A stretch of 64,000 bases of DNA. Source: Actinomycetota bacterium (GTDB lineage: Bacteria > Actinomycetota > Thermoleophilia > Gaiellales > F1-60-MAGs149). Position 1 is the first letter of the stretch. Every line of letters begins with the position of its first letter. Under the pieces are notes generated by a model. The model saw nothing but the letters and a program-made list of their open reading frames with translations. It searched no databases and was not told the origin of the DNA. Location of the stretch: the NCBI GenBank assembly GCA_016870485.1, contig VGBM01000003.1:62001-126000 (forward strand), in the 5' to 3' direction. The translations under genes were made by a program, and so were the position numbers. Shown piece by piece: positions 24,351-32,732 of this stretch.

Positions 24351-25657
24351 GCTGCTCCTATCGCGGGTTCGAGGCGTTCGAGGATCTCGTCCACATCATC
24401 CGCCGAGATGTTCAGCGGTGGGGCAAGCATGACGCATTGGATCACGCGATCGCCCAGTGCGGTGGGGCAGCAGTAGATCATCAGCCCCCGCTCGCGGGCC
24501 GCCTCGGCGACGCGGAGGGCGGCGCCCGGTCGCGGCTCGAGCGCCGCGCGGTCCTCGACCAGCTCGATCCCCTGCAGGAGCCCGAGCCCCCGCACCTGCC
24601 CCACGTGGGGCGAGCCCGTGGCGATCCGGTCGAGTCCGGCGCGCAGGCGCTCGCCCATGACGCGCGCGTTGTCGAGGATCCCCTCGTCGCGGATGACCCG
24701 CACCATCTCCGCGCCGACGGCGCAGCCGAGCGGGTAGCCGGAGAAGGTGTGCCCGACGGGGAAGCCGTCGGGGCTCGCCATCAGGACGTCGGCCACCGGG
24801 CCGGCCACGAGCATCCCGGAGAAGGGGACGACGCCGCTCGTGACGCCCTTCGCGAACGTGATCACGTCGGGCGCGACGTCCCACTGCTCGACCGCGAACC
24901 AGGTGCCGGTGCGCCCGAAGCCCGTGATGGTCTCGTCGCAGATCATCAGCGCGCCGTGGCGGTCGCAGAGCTCGCGCACGCCCTGCAGGTAGCCGTCCGG
25001 GGGGACGACGGCGGCGGCGCTGGCGCCCGTGATCGGCTCGAGGAACACGCCGGCGACCGTCTCGGGGCCGCGCTCGAGGATCGCCGCCTCGAGCTCGGCG
25101 AGGCCGCGGGCCGTCTCCGCGACGTCGTCGAGGCCGGAGCGGATGTCGCTGAGCGGGGCGTGGGCGACCGCGTCCTCGTCGAGCAGCGCCTCGAACGGGG
25201 CGCGCCGGGCGGTGCCCGACAGGCCGAGGGCGCCGACGGTGCTGCCGTGGTACGACGGCCAGCGCGACACGAAGCGGGTGCGCTGCGGCTGGCCGAGCGC
25301 CTGCCAGTGCATCAGGGCGAGGTGCATCGCCGACTCGACGGACTCCGAGCCCGACGAGTTGAAGAAGGCCCAGGAGCGCGGCATCGGCGAGATCTCACGC
25401 AGGAGCTCGGCGAGCTCGACCATCGGCTCGTTCGAGAACGAGAAGCGGTACGTGAAGGTGAGCCGGTCGGCCTGGCGCTTGAGCGCCTCGACGAGGCGCG
25501 GGTGGCCGTGCCCGAGGCTCATCACCATCGCGCCGCCGCAGGCGTCGATGTACTCGCGCCCGTCGTCCGTCCAGATCCGGCAGCCCTCGCCGCGCACCGC
25601 GACGGGCAGGTGGCGCCCCGGGGAGGCGGTCAGGGAGAAGTCCGGGCGGGTGGCCAT
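24347..25657 (-). CDS. Class III (omega) PLP aminotransferase
   Basis: A 436-aa fold-type I aminotransferase of the class III family, which moves amino groups from omega-amino acids, diamines or amines. Visible are the FNSSGSESVESAMHLAL cofactor loop, FLEPITGASAAAVVPPDGY, the ICDETITGFGRTG motif (Asp that contacts the pyridine N) and the PLP lysine in VITFAKGVTSG. The substrate is not deducible; possibilities include beta-alanine, 4-aminobutyrate or taurine-type amines. The upstream divergent gene encodes an orphan binding protein. Confidence 0.9.
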   Translation of the reverse strand: MATRPDFSLTASPGRHLPVAVRGEGCRIWTDDGREYIDACGGAMVMSLGHGHPRLVEALKRQADRLTFTYRFSFSNEPMVELAELLREISPMPRSWAFFNSSGSESVESAMHLALMHWQALGQPQRTRFVSRWPSYHGSTVGALGLSGTARRAPFEALLDEDAVAHAPLSDIRSGLDDVAETARGLAELEAAILERGPETVAGVFLEPITGASAAAVVPPDGYLQGVRELCDRHGALMICDETITGFGRTGTWFAVEQWDVAPDVITFAKGVTSGVVPFSGMLVAGPVADVLMASPDGFPVGHTFSGYPLGCAVGAEMVRVIRDEGILDNARVMGERLRAGLDRIATGSPHVGQVRGLGLLQGIELVEDRAALEPRPGAALRVAEAARERGLMIYCCPTALGDRVIQCVMLAPPLNISADDVDEILERLEPAIGAA

Positions 25658-25701
25658 CCGGGTCGTAGTGTGACGGATCCGCGCGGCGGGCCGGGTCGCG
25701 G

Positions 25702-25707
25702 CATGAT
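25702..25707 (+). promoter_or_regulatory. -10 box of the binding-protein gene (leaderless)
   Basis: CATGAT, 6 bases before GTG 25714; the identical hexamer and spacing occur before hutH. Confidence 0.45.
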
Positions 25708-25713
25708 TCGGGC

Positions 25714-26805
25714 GTGCCGTCCGGACGCCCCCGCTGCCGCGCCCTCCTCCTCGCCGCCTGCGCGCTCGCCGTCGCGCTCCTCGCGGCGGGCTGCGGCCGG
25801 CTCGGCGAGGCGGCGGCCCCGCCGGGCACGTCGACGTTCGACCCGCTCACGGTCACGATCCCGCCGTCGCCGCTCGACCCGGCCGCCCCGCCCGAGCCGG
25901 GGCTCCTGCGGATCACCGGCACCCCCTCGCTCGGCCTCGGCCTCCTGCGCGTCGCCGGGGCGGAGGGGCAGTTCGCGCGCGAGGGGATCGGCGCGCGCTT
26001 CGCGCCGGCCGACGACGAGGCGGACGTCGCCCGCGCGCTCGAGAGCGGCGACGCCGACCTCGCGGTGGTCTCCACGGAGCAGGCGCTGGTCCTCGCCGAG
26101 GCGGGCGTCCCGCTCCGCATCATCCTGCTCCTGACCGCCTCGAAGACCGAGGACGTGATCCTCGCCGCCGAGGGCGTCGAGGGGCCCGCCGACCTCGCGG
26201 GCGGGCGGATCGCGTACCAGCCGGGCGGCGACGGCGAGCTGGTGCTGCGCGACACGCTCGCCGAGGCGGGCCTGACGATGGACGACGTGGAGGCGATCCC
26301 CGTCGACGGCGTCGACCCGGGCATGCCGCTCGTGCGGGGGGACGTCGACGCCGCGGTGGTGACGGGCCCGCAGGCGCGGCTCGCCCAGGCCGTGGCGCCG
26401 GACCTCGTGCTGGTGCGGGCGGCGGGGGAGCGGCCGGGCCTCGTGTCGCGGGTCCTGGTCGCGCGCGACGAGGTGGCCGCCGAGCGCCCCGGCCAGATGC
26501 TCGCCGTGGTGCGGGCCTGGCAGGACGTCTGCCTCCTCGACCGCGACGATCCCGAGCGGATCGGGGCGCGCGTCGGCACCATCCAGGGCAGCGATCCGGG
26601 GGACGCGCTCGTCGCCCTCGAGGGCACGTCGCTGTACGACGTGCCGCAGAACGCGGTCGAGCTGTTCCCCGGCGGGGAGTACCGCGACACCGTGGTGGGG
26701 CTCGTCGCCGGCCTCGCGGCCGAGGCCGGCTGGATCGCGCCCACGGCGGCCCCGGGGGGCCTGATCGACGGGGTGTTCGCCCAGACGGTGGCGACGGCAT
26801 CATGA
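25714..26805 (+). CDS. SsuA/THI5-like substrate-binding lipoprotein (orphan)
   Basis: A 363-aa periplasmic-binding-type protein. The N-terminus is basic, then hydrophobic, ending in the lipobox LLAAGC (cleavage before C), so it should be a membrane-anchored lipoprotein. The body resembles the NMT1/THI5/SsuA group of binding proteins for pyrimidine precursors, sulfonates, nitrate or similar small molecules (LRITGTPSLGLGLLRVAG...; LESGDADLAVVSTEQALVLA). No ABC permease or ATPase lies beside it, so the transporter partner is missing or elsewhere. It sits just upstream of hutH, which has its own -10 box. Confidence 0.85.
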   Translation: MPSGRPRCRALLLAACALAVALLAAGCGRLGEAAAPPGTSTFDPLTVTIPPSPLDPAAPPEPGLLRITGTPSLGLGLLRVAGAEGQFAREGIGARFAPADDEADVARALESGDADLAVVSTEQALVLAEAGVPLRIILLLTASKTEDVILAAEGVEGPADLAGGRIAYQPGGDGELVLRDTLAEAGLTMDDVEAIPVDGVDPGMPLVRGDVDAAVVTGPQARLAQAVAPDLVLVRAAGERPGLVSRVLVARDEVAAERPGQMLAVVRAWQDVCLLDRDDPERIGARVGTIQGSDPGDALVALEGTSLYDVPQNAVELFPGGEYRDTVVGLVAGLAAEAGWIAPTAAPGGLIDGVFAQTVATAS

Positions 26806-26806
26806 T
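26801..26806 (+). promoter_or_regulatory. -10 box of hutH (leaderless)
   Basis: CATGAT, 6 bases before ATG 26813, overlapping the stop of the upstream gene. Confidence 0.45.
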
Positions 26807-26812
26807 GCGCGC

Positions 26813-28327
26813 ATGAGCGGCGACCCGATCGTGCTCGACGGCGGGGCCCTCGACCGGCGGGAGGTCGAGGCCGTGGCCCGCGGCGACGCCCGGGTCGAGC
26901 TCGGCCCCGAGGGGCGCCAACGCCTCGAGGCGGCGGCGGCGCTGATCGCGCGCGTCGCCGGCGCCGGCGAGGCGGTCTACGGCGTGACCACGGGCTTCGG
27001 GTCGCTGGAGTCGGTGCGCATCCCCGACAGCGGCCTCGCGGACCTCCAGCGCAACATCGTCCGCAGCCACGCCGTCGGCGTCGGCGAGCCCCTGCCGGTG
27101 CCGGTGGTGCGCGGCATGCTCGTCCTCCTCGCGGCGTCGTTGGCCCGCGGCCACTCCGGCGTGCGCCCGCTCGTCGTCGAGGCGCTGCTCGCCCTGCTCG
27201 ACCGCGGCGTCACGCCCGTGGTGCCGTCGCGCGGCTCGGTCGGCGCGAGCGGCGACCTCGCCCCGCTCGCGCACCTCGCCCTCGTCCTGATCGGCGAGGG
27301 CCGCGCGCTCCTGCCCGACGGTGCCGAGGTGGACGGGACCGAGGCGCTCGCGATGGCCGGCGTCGAGCCGATCGTGCTCGGGCCCAAGGAGGGGCTCGCG
27401 CTCCTCAACGGCACGCACCTGATGGCGGCGATCGGGGTGCTCGCGCTCGGGCAGGCGGAGCGCCTGCTCGCCGCGGCCGAGGTCGCGGCGGCGATGTCGC
27501 TCGACGCCCTGCTCGGCTCGCTCACGCCGTTCGACGAGCGCCTCCACGCCCTGCGCCGGCGCCCCCGCCAGGCCGCGGTCGCGGCGCGGGTGCGCGCGCT
27601 CCTCGCCGGCTCGGAGATGCTGCAGAGCCACGCCGGCTGCCATCGCGTCCAGGACGCCTACACGCTGCGCTGCATCCCCCAGGTGCTCGGCGCCGTGGGG
27701 GAGGCCCTCGACTACTGCACCGCCGCGGTCGAGCCGGAGCTCGGCGCGGTCACCGACAACCCGCTGCTCTTCCCGGCGGAGGGGGACGTGGTCTCGGGCG
27801 GGAACTTCCACGGCCAGCCGCTGTCCCTGCCGCTCGACGTGCTCGCGATCGCCGTGCAGGAGCTCGCCGCCTTCTCGGAGCGGCGCACCTACCGCCTGAT
27901 GGACGGGCGCGGCGACGAGTTCTCGCTGCCGCCGTTCCTGATCGCCGAGCCGGGCACCGAGTCGGGGCTGATGATCGCGCAGTACACGGCGGCCAGCCTC
28001 GTCGCGGAGATGGGGGTGCTCGCGCACCCGGCCGGCGTCGGCAGCCTGCCCACGAGCGCCGGGCAGGAGGACTTCAACTCGATGGGCGCGACGGCCGGTC
28101 TGAAGGCGCTCCAGGTCCTCGACCTCGCCCGCCACGTCGTCGCGATCGAGCTGCTCGCCGCCGCCCAGGGCTTCGAGCTGCGCCGCCCGCTGCGCTCCGG
28201 CCCCCTGCTCGAGGCCGAGCACGCGAAGGTGCGGGCCATCTCGCCGCCCCTCGTCGCCGACCGCACCCTCGCCGCGGAGGTCGCGGCCCTCGCGCGCGCG
28301 ATCGACGCGGGCGCCTTCGGCGGCTAG
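26813..28327 (+). CDS. hutH: Histidine ammonia-lyase
   Basis: Deaminates L-histidine to urocanate, the first step of histidine breakdown. The 504-aa protein has the ASG tripeptide that cyclises to the MIO cofactor in GSVGASGDLAPLAH (about residues 144-146), plus NGTHLM, QDAYTLRCIPQVLG, NPLLF, SGGNFHGQPLSL and the late QEDFNSMGATA motif. All point to HutH rather than a tyrosine or phenylalanine lyase, though those are close relatives. Only the hutD-like gene accompanies it here; hutU, hutI and hutG are not next to it. Confidence 0.94.
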   Translation: MSGDPIVLDGGALDRREVEAVARGDARVELGPEGRQRLEAAAALIARVAGAGEAVYGVTTGFGSLESVRIPDSGLADLQRNIVRSHAVGVGEPLPVPVVRGMLVLLAASLARGHSGVRPLVVEALLALLDRGVTPVVPSRGSVGASGDLAPLAHLALVLIGEGRALLPDGAEVDGTEALAMAGVEPIVLGPKEGLALLNGTHLMAAIGVLALGQAERLLAAAEVAAAMSLDALLGSLTPFDERLHALRRRPRQAAVAARVRALLAGSEMLQSHAGCHRVQDAYTLRCIPQVLGAVGEALDYCTAAVEPELGAVTDNPLLFPAEGDVVSGGNFHGQPLSLPLDVLAIAVQELAAFSERRTYRLMDGRGDEFSLPPFLIAEPGTESGLMIAQYTAASLVAEMGVLAHPAGVGSLPTSAGQEDFNSMGATAGLKALQVLDLARHVVAIELLAAAQGFELRRPLRSGPLLEAEHAKVRAISPPLVADRTLAAEVAALARAIDAGAFGG

Positions 28328-28887
28328 CCGACCTGCGCCACGTAGACGTCGCCGGCGCGGACGGCGAGTTCCTGCCCCGCGTCGATCCGCAGCGCGTCCT
28401 CGGGGCCGAGCTCGGCCGTCGCCCCGTCCACCTCGACCCGCGCCGGACCGCCGAGCGCCACCGCGAAGGCGAGCGGGGCCCCGAGGACGAGGCCGGCGCC
28501 CGCGGCGAGCACGTCGACCCGGCCGGTCGCCCGCGCCCGGTCCCACATCAGGTTGAGGTCGCGGCCCGCGCCCGGCGGCATCTCGAGACGGGTCGGCACG
28601 TCGCCCGGGAAGGCGATCGCGTCGTGGCGGCCGAGCGGAGCGGGGGCGCGCCCCGCGACGTGCAGCACGACCGCCTCGCCGGCGAGCAGGACGAGGATGC
28701 GGTCGACGCCGGCGAGCTCGGAGAAGGGGCCCGGGCCGGCGAGGTCCGCCATCGACAGCCGCCAGCGGAACGGCGCCCCGCCCGCGCCCGCGTCGGGATC
28801 GAGCGCGATCTCGCGCGTCGTGCCGAGGCCGTTCGCCCACGGCATCTCCCGGAAGCCCGGGCGGGGGAGCGGGGTCAGGTCCGCCAT
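28324..28887 (-). CDS. hutD: HutD/Ves-family cupin protein
   Basis: A 187-aa bicupin of the HutD/Ves family, recognised by MPWANGLGTTREIALDP near the N-terminus, the FRWRLSMADL strand and FPGDVP. HutD proteins are small-molecule-binding proteins associated with histidine-utilisation genes, proposed to limit their expression. It is convergent with hutH, and the two share a palindromic CTAG as their stop codons. This placement supports a histidine link. Confidence 0.87.
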   Translation of the reverse strand: MADLTPLPRPGFREMPWANGLGTTREIALDPDAGAGGAPFRWRLSMADLAGPGPFSELAGVDRILVLLAGEAVVLHVAGRAPAPLGRHDAIAFPGDVPTRLEMPPGAGRDLNLMWDRARATGRVDVLAAGAGLVLGAPLAFAVALGGPARVEVDGATAELGPEDALRIDAGQELAVRAGDVYVAQVG

Positions 28888-28895
28888 CGCCCTGC

Positions 28896-28901
28896 ACTAT
28901 G
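28896..28901 (-). promoter_or_regulatory. -10 box of hutD (leaderless)
   Basis: Reads CATAGT on the minus strand, 8 bases before ATG 28887. Confidence 0.4.
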
Positions 28902-28920
28902 GCGCACCGGCGATCGCCTG

Positions 28921-28926
28921 TACCAT
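28921..28926 (+). promoter_or_regulatory. -10 box of the nicotinate phosphoribosyltransferase gene
   Basis: TACCAT, 23 bases before ATG 28950. It lies inside the longer open frame that starts at 28899, which argues for the shorter protein. Confidence 0.5.
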
Positions 28927-28949
28927 CCCGCGCACCCGAGCGCCCGACC

Positions 28950-30053
28950 ATGAGCGTCCTTCCCCGCGATACGCAGACCCGCCTCCCGTCCGCGATCCTC
29001 GACCTGCCGGTCGAGAAGATCCGCACCGGCTGGTACTCGGACGCCTACTTCAACCACACCCAGCGGGTGCTGGAGCGCGACGGGCACCGCCCGCGCGTGC
29101 TCGTGCAGGTCTTCACGCGCCGCTCGGCCGTGCTCGGCGGGGTCGACGAGGCGCTCGCGATCCTGCGCGAGTGCGCGGGGCTGATGCGCGACGACGGCAC
29201 GTGGGAGCCCGGCTGGGACGGCCTCGAGGTGCACGCGCTCTACGACGGCGACGAGATCGAGCCGTGGGAGAGCGTCCTCACGATCGAGGGCGACTACGCG
29301 CACTTCTGCCACCTCGAGACGGTCTACCTCGGCAGCCTCGCCCGCCGCAGCCTCGTGGCCACGAACGTGCGCGAGGTCGTGCAGGCCGCCGCGCCGAAGC
29401 CGATCATGTACTTCCCCGCGCGCCACGACCACTACCGCGTCCAGACGGGCGACGGCTACGCCGCCCACATCGCCGGCGCGATCGGCGTCTCGACGGACGC
29501 CCAGGCGGCGTGGTGGGGCGAGCGCGGGCTCGGCACCGTCCCGCACGGGCTGATCGCCGCCTACCACGGCGACACGGTCGCGGCCGCCGAGGCCTTCGCC
29601 CGCTGCTCCGACCCCGGGCAGAACCTCGTCGTCCTCGTCGACTTCGACAACGACTGCGCGGGCACGGCGCTGAAGGTCGCCGACGCCCTCGGCGAGCGCC
29701 TCTGGGGCGTCCGGCTCGACACCTCCGGCACGATGGTCGACCGCTCCCTGTGGGACATGATGGGCCGCTTCGACCCGCGCGGCGTGAACCCGCAGCTGGT
29801 CTGGAACGTCCGCAGCGCGCTCGACGCGGCGGGCCACGAGGGCGTCCGCATCGTCGTCTCCGGCGGCTTCAACGCGGAGAAGATCCGCGCCTTCGAGACC
29901 GCGGGCGTGCCCGTCGACTCGTACGGCGTCGGCTCCGCCCTGATCCGCGGCGCCTGCGACTTCACGGCCGACGTCGTGATGGTCGACGGCCGGGCCGGGG
30001 GCAAGCGCGGCCGCGAGCCGCTGCCGAACCCGCGCCTCGAGCGCGTGGTCTGA
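28950..30053 (+). CDS. pncB: Nicotinate phosphoribosyltransferase-like enzyme
   Basis: Converts nicotinate and PRPP to nicotinate mononucleotide in NAD salvage. The 367-aa protein shows the family start (GWYSDAYF..T), EGDYAHFCHLETVYLG, the FPARHDHYRVQTGDGYAA region with the catalytic His, LDTSGTMVDRS and VSGGFNAEKIRAFE with the phosphate-binding C-terminal glycine motif. ATG 28950 is preferred over 28899 because the promoter lies between them. Related quinolinate phosphoribosyltransferases are distinguished by the DYAHFCHLET segment. Confidence 0.88.
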   Translation: MSVLPRDTQTRLPSAILDLPVEKIRTGWYSDAYFNHTQRVLERDGHRPRVLVQVFTRRSAVLGGVDEALAILRECAGLMRDDGTWEPGWDGLEVHALYDGDEIEPWESVLTIEGDYAHFCHLETVYLGSLARRSLVATNVREVVQAAAPKPIMYFPARHDHYRVQTGDGYAAHIAGAIGVSTDAQAAWWGERGLGTVPHGLIAAYHGDTVAAAEAFARCSDPGQNLVVLVDFDNDCAGTALKVADALGERLWGVRLDTSGTMVDRSLWDMMGRFDPRGVNPQLVWNVRSALDAAGHEGVRIVVSGGFNAEKIRAFETAGVPVDSYGVGSALIRGACDFTADVVMVDGRAGGKRGREPLPNPRLERVV

Positions 30054-30064
30054 GCGGTCTCGGA

Positions 30065-30070
30065 TAGGCT
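30065..30070 (+). promoter_or_regulatory. -10 box of the epimerase gene (leaderless)
   Basis: TAGGCT, 7 bases before GTG 30078. Confidence 0.5.
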
Positions 30071-30077
30071 TCCCGCC

Positions 30078-30494
30078 GTGCAGGGCGCGATCGGGATCCA
30101 CCACCTCGGCATCGCCGTGCCCGACCTCGAGGCCGCCGCGGAGACCTACGCCCTCCTGATCGGGGCCGTCGTCGACCACGGGCACGACTCCGAGGCGATG
30201 GGCACGCGCGCCCTGGCGATCCGCACGCCCGCGGGGCCGATGATCGAGCTGGTCGCCCCGTTCGGAACCGACACGCCGGTCGGCAGGTTCCTCGAGAGGC
30301 GCGGTCCCGGCATGCACCACGTGGCCTACGAGGTCGGCGACCTCGCCGCCGAGTGCCGCCGGCTGGTGGCCGCGGGCGTCGAGATGATCGACCTCGAGCC
30401 CCGCCAGGGGCTGTTCGGGATGCAGGTCGCGTTCATCCATCCGGAGGCCGTCGGCGGCGTCCTCCTCGAGCTGGTCCAACCCGGAGAGGTGTGA
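30078..30494 (+). CDS. mce: Methylmalonyl-CoA epimerase
   Basis: Interconverts the 2R and 2S isomers of methylmalonyl-CoA in propionyl-CoA and odd-chain/branched fatty-acid metabolism. A 138-aa vicinal-oxygen-chelate fold protein with two beta-alpha-beta-beta-beta units: HHLGIAVPDLEAAAETYALL at the start, the middle GMHHVAYEVGDL and the end LLELVQP, which supply the metal-binding His, His and Glu. Length is typical. The following small gene starts 2 bases after its stop. Confidence 0.9.
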   Translation: MQGAIGIHHLGIAVPDLEAAAETYALLIGAVVDHGHDSEAMGTRALAIRTPAGPMIELVAPFGTDTPVGRFLERRGPGMHHVAYEVGDLAAECRRLVAAGVEMIDLEPRQGLFGMQVAFIHPEAVGGVLLELVQPGEV

Positions 30495-30496
30495 CG

Positions 30497-30715
30497 ATGG
30501 CAGCAGAGACGGTGCGCGTGGAGATCGGGTTCCTCGGGGGCGGCGCGACGTCCGCCCAGCTCGGCGACGCGGCGCTGAAGGCGCTGCGCAAGGCCGTGGA
30601 GAAGGGCGACGGGGGGCTCGTAGAGCTCGAGGCCGAGGGCGGCACGCTGTGCGTGCGCGCCGACCAGGTCAGCTTCCTGCGGATCGCCCAGCGCGAGGCC
30701 CGCGTCGGCTTCTAG
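30497..30715 (+). CDS. Small unknown protein (DUF3107-like)
   Basis: A 72-aa protein rich in beta strands with one helix (LGDAALKALRKAVEKGDGG) between VRVEIGFLGGG and LCVRADQVSFLRIAQRE. The layout resembles the short actinobacterial DUF3107 proteins, but the match is by eye and weak. It is coupled to mce (GGAGAGG ribosome-binding site just upstream). Function unknown. Confidence 0.6.
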   Translation: MAAETVRVEIGFLGGGATSAQLGDAALKALRKAVEKGDGGLVELEAEGGTLCVRADQVSFLRIAQREARVGF

Positions 30716-30764
30716 CCCCCTGATCGGCGCCGTCGCGGCGCTCGACGAGGCGGGCCTGATCGCC

Positions 30765-31244
30765 GTGGCGCGGCTGCGCCGGCCCGGGCTCGACCGCGCG
30801 GTCGCGGCCTACTCCCGGCTCGGCAACAGCGGCGTCGGCTGGGTCGCGCTCGGCGCCGGCCTGGCGCTCGTCCGCCGCGAGCCGCGCATCGCGGCGGCCA
30901 CCGCCGTCGCGGTGTGGGGCACCCTCGCCGTCAACTACGCCGTCAAGACGCGCGTCGACCGGCCCCGGCCCGAGTTCGACGACGCGCCGCAGGCGATCGA
31001 GCCGCCGTCCACGTCGTCCTTCCCGTCGTCGCACGCGGCGATGTCGGCGGCCGCCGCGCTCGCCCTCGCCGACGCCGCGCCGCGCGCCGGCGGCGCGCTG
31101 CGCCTGGCCGCGCTGGCGATGGCCGCCTCGCGCGTCCACCTCGGGGTGCACCACCCCTCGGACGTGGTGGCCGGCTACCTGCTCGGATCCGTGACCGGGC
31201 GGATCAGCCGGCGGCTCGTGCCGGCGCTCCGGCGCGTCGGCTGA
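30765..31244 (+). CDS. PAP2-family membrane phosphatase
   Basis: A 159-aa (or longer) phosphatidic-acid-phosphatase-type membrane protein with 4-5 spans. The three motifs are KTRVDRPRP, PSSHAAM and ASRVHLGVHHPSDVVAGYLLG, including the catalytic His residues. Members remove phosphate from lipid phosphates such as undecaprenyl diphosphate or phosphatidylglycerol phosphate. The first regular start is GTG 30765, but upstream residues (AALDEAGLIAVARLRRP) match the family N-terminus, so a CTG near 30720 may be the real start. Confidence 0.85.
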   Translation: MARLRRPGLDRAVAAYSRLGNSGVGWVALGAGLALVRREPRIAAATAVAVWGTLAVNYAVKTRVDRPRPEFDDAPQAIEPPSTSSFPSSHAAMSAAAALALADAAPRAGGALRLAALAMAASRVHLGVHHPSDVVAGYLLGSVTGRISRRLVPALRRVG

Positions 31245-31255
31245 GCCACCCCGGA

Positions 31256-31261
31256 TATCGT
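31256..31261 (+). promoter_or_regulatory. -10 box of ychF (leaderless)
   Basis: TATCGT, 8 bases before GTG 31270. Confidence 0.45.
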
Positions 31262-31269
31262 CCGGAGCC

Positions 31270-32352
31270 GTGGCCAGCCTCGAGATCGGCATCATCGGCC
31301 TGCCCAACTCGGGCAAGACCAGCATCTTCAACGCGCTGACCGGCGCGGGCGCGACGGTGCAGCCGTTCGCGGCCACCGAGGTGTCGGTCAACACCGGCAT
31401 CGCGCCCGTCCCCGACGAGCGCCTCGCCGCGCTCGCCCGCGTCGAGGACTCCCAGAGGCTCGTGCCGCCGTCGATCCAGCTCGTCGACGTCGCCGGGCTG
31501 CAGCGCGGCGCGGGGCGTGATGGCGGCCTGTCGGGCGAGTTCCTGCAGGCGCTGCGCGCCGCGGACGCCCTGATCCACGTCGTGCGCTCCTTCCACGACG
31601 ACACCGTCTTCCACGTCGACGGGCGGGTCGACCCCGCCGCCGACGCCGAGGGCGTCGACCTCGAGCTCCTGTTCGCCGACGGCATCCTCGTGGCCAAGCG
31701 CCTGGAGCGCCTGGAGCGCGCCGTCAAGGTGGGGCAGAAGGAGGCCAAGGCCGAGGCGGACCTGCTCGCCGAGCTGGCGGCGCACCTCGACGCCGGCGCG
31801 ACCGCCCGCACGTTCCCGCGGCGGGGCGAGCTGCCCGCCGAGGTCGTGCTCGAGCTCCTGACCCTGAAGCCGATGCTCTACGTGGCGAACACCTCCGAGT
31901 CGGGCGACGCCGAGCTGGTCGCGGCGCTGCGCGGCTACGCGGGGGACGCCGAGGTCGTGGCGGTCGCGGGGCGCTTCGAGGCCGAGCTGGCCGAGATCGG
32001 GGACCCGGAGGAGCGCGCGCTCTTCCTCGCCGAGATCGGGCAGGAGGAGGCGAGCGCGCCGCGCGTCGCCGCCGCCGCGTTCCGGATGCTCGACCTGATC
32101 ACCTTCTTCACGGCCGGCCCGAAGGACGTCACCGCCTGGACGGTCCGCCGCGGCGCGAACGCCGTCGAGGCCTCCGGCAAGATCCACACCGACATCGCGC
32201 GCGGCTTCATCCGCGCCGAGGTGATCGGCGCCGACGAGCTGGTCGCCGCCGGCTCGCGGGCGGAGGCCACGAAGCTCGGCCAGCTGCGCGTCGAGGGCAA
32301 GGACTACGTCGTGCGGGACGGCGATGTCCTGAACGTGCGCTTCAACGTCTAG
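31270..32352 (+). CDS. ychF: YchF/OLA1-family ribosome-associated ATPase
   Basis: A 360-aa P-loop protein of the Obg superfamily. G1 is GLPNSGKTSIFNAL; the G4 position reads NTSE rather than NKxD, the change that gives this family preference for ATP over GTP. G3 is DVAGLQRGA. A coiled-coil insert (~130-180) follows, and a TGS domain ends the protein (TAWTVRRGANAVEASGKIHT ... VLNVRF). It binds ribosomes and affects translation and stress responses in other bacteria. The G2 and DVAGL regions look somewhat divergent from E. coli YchF. Confidence 0.93.
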   Translation: MASLEIGIIGLPNSGKTSIFNALTGAGATVQPFAATEVSVNTGIAPVPDERLAALARVEDSQRLVPPSIQLVDVAGLQRGAGRDGGLSGEFLQALRAADALIHVVRSFHDDTVFHVDGRVDPAADAEGVDLELLFADGILVAKRLERLERAVKVGQKEAKAEADLLAELAAHLDAGATARTFPRRGELPAEVVLELLTLKPMLYVANTSESGDAELVAALRGYAGDAEVVAVAGRFEAELAEIGDPEERALFLAEIGQEEASAPRVAAAAFRMLDLITFFTAGPKDVTAWTVRRGANAVEASGKIHTDIARGFIRAEVIGADELVAAGSRAEATKLGQLRVEGKDYVVRDGDVLNVRFNV

Positions 32353-32356
32353 GCGC

Positions 32357-32362
32357 TACGCT
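32357..32362 (+). promoter_or_regulatory. -10 box of the SnoaL-like gene (leaderless)
   Basis: TACGCT, 7 bases before ATG 32370. Confidence 0.5.
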
Positions 32363-32369
32363 CCACCGC

Positions 32370-32729
32370 ATGAGTGCCGAATCCGCCATGCGCGAGTTGT
32401 GCGCGGGCTGGGAGCGCATGGACGCCGCCGCCATCGCCGCGCTGTTCGCCCTCGATGGCCGCTACGAGGGCCCGCTGTTCGGCGAGTTCCCCGTCGGGCC
32501 GGCGGCGGTCGAGGCGGCGTGCGCCGATGCGTTCGCCGAGCTCACGGAGGTGCAGGTGCCGGTGACGACGCTCGCGGCCAGCGGCGATGTCGCGCTCGCC
32601 GAGGGGCGCTTCCAGTGCACCGACCTCGCGGGCGCGCGCACCGACTTCCCCCTCGTGATGGCCGTCGAGCTGCGCGACGGGAAGATCGTCCGCTTCACCG
32701 AGTACTTCGACACCGCCAAGGTGGTCTGA
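32370..32729 (+). CDS. SnoaL/NTF2-like protein
   Basis: A 119-aa cone-fold protein (CAGWERMDAAAIAALFALDG ... IVRFTEYFDTAKVV) typical of SnoaL-like polyketide cyclases, isomerases or binding proteins. No catalytic residue set is certain from sequence. It precedes the flavin monooxygenase by 3 bases and could act on the same compound. Substrate unknown. Confidence 0.8.
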   Translation: MSAESAMRELCAGWERMDAAAIAALFALDGRYEGPLFGEFPVGPAAVEAACADAFAELTEVQVPVTTLAASGDVALAEGRFQCTDLAGARTDFPLVMAVELRDGKIVRFTEYFDTAKVV

Positions 32730-32732
32730 CCC

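Noticed and set aside
28899-28949. 17-residue N-terminal extension of the nicotinate phosphoribosyltransferase
   Set aside because: It would pass through the TACCAT promoter and does not resemble family N-termini.
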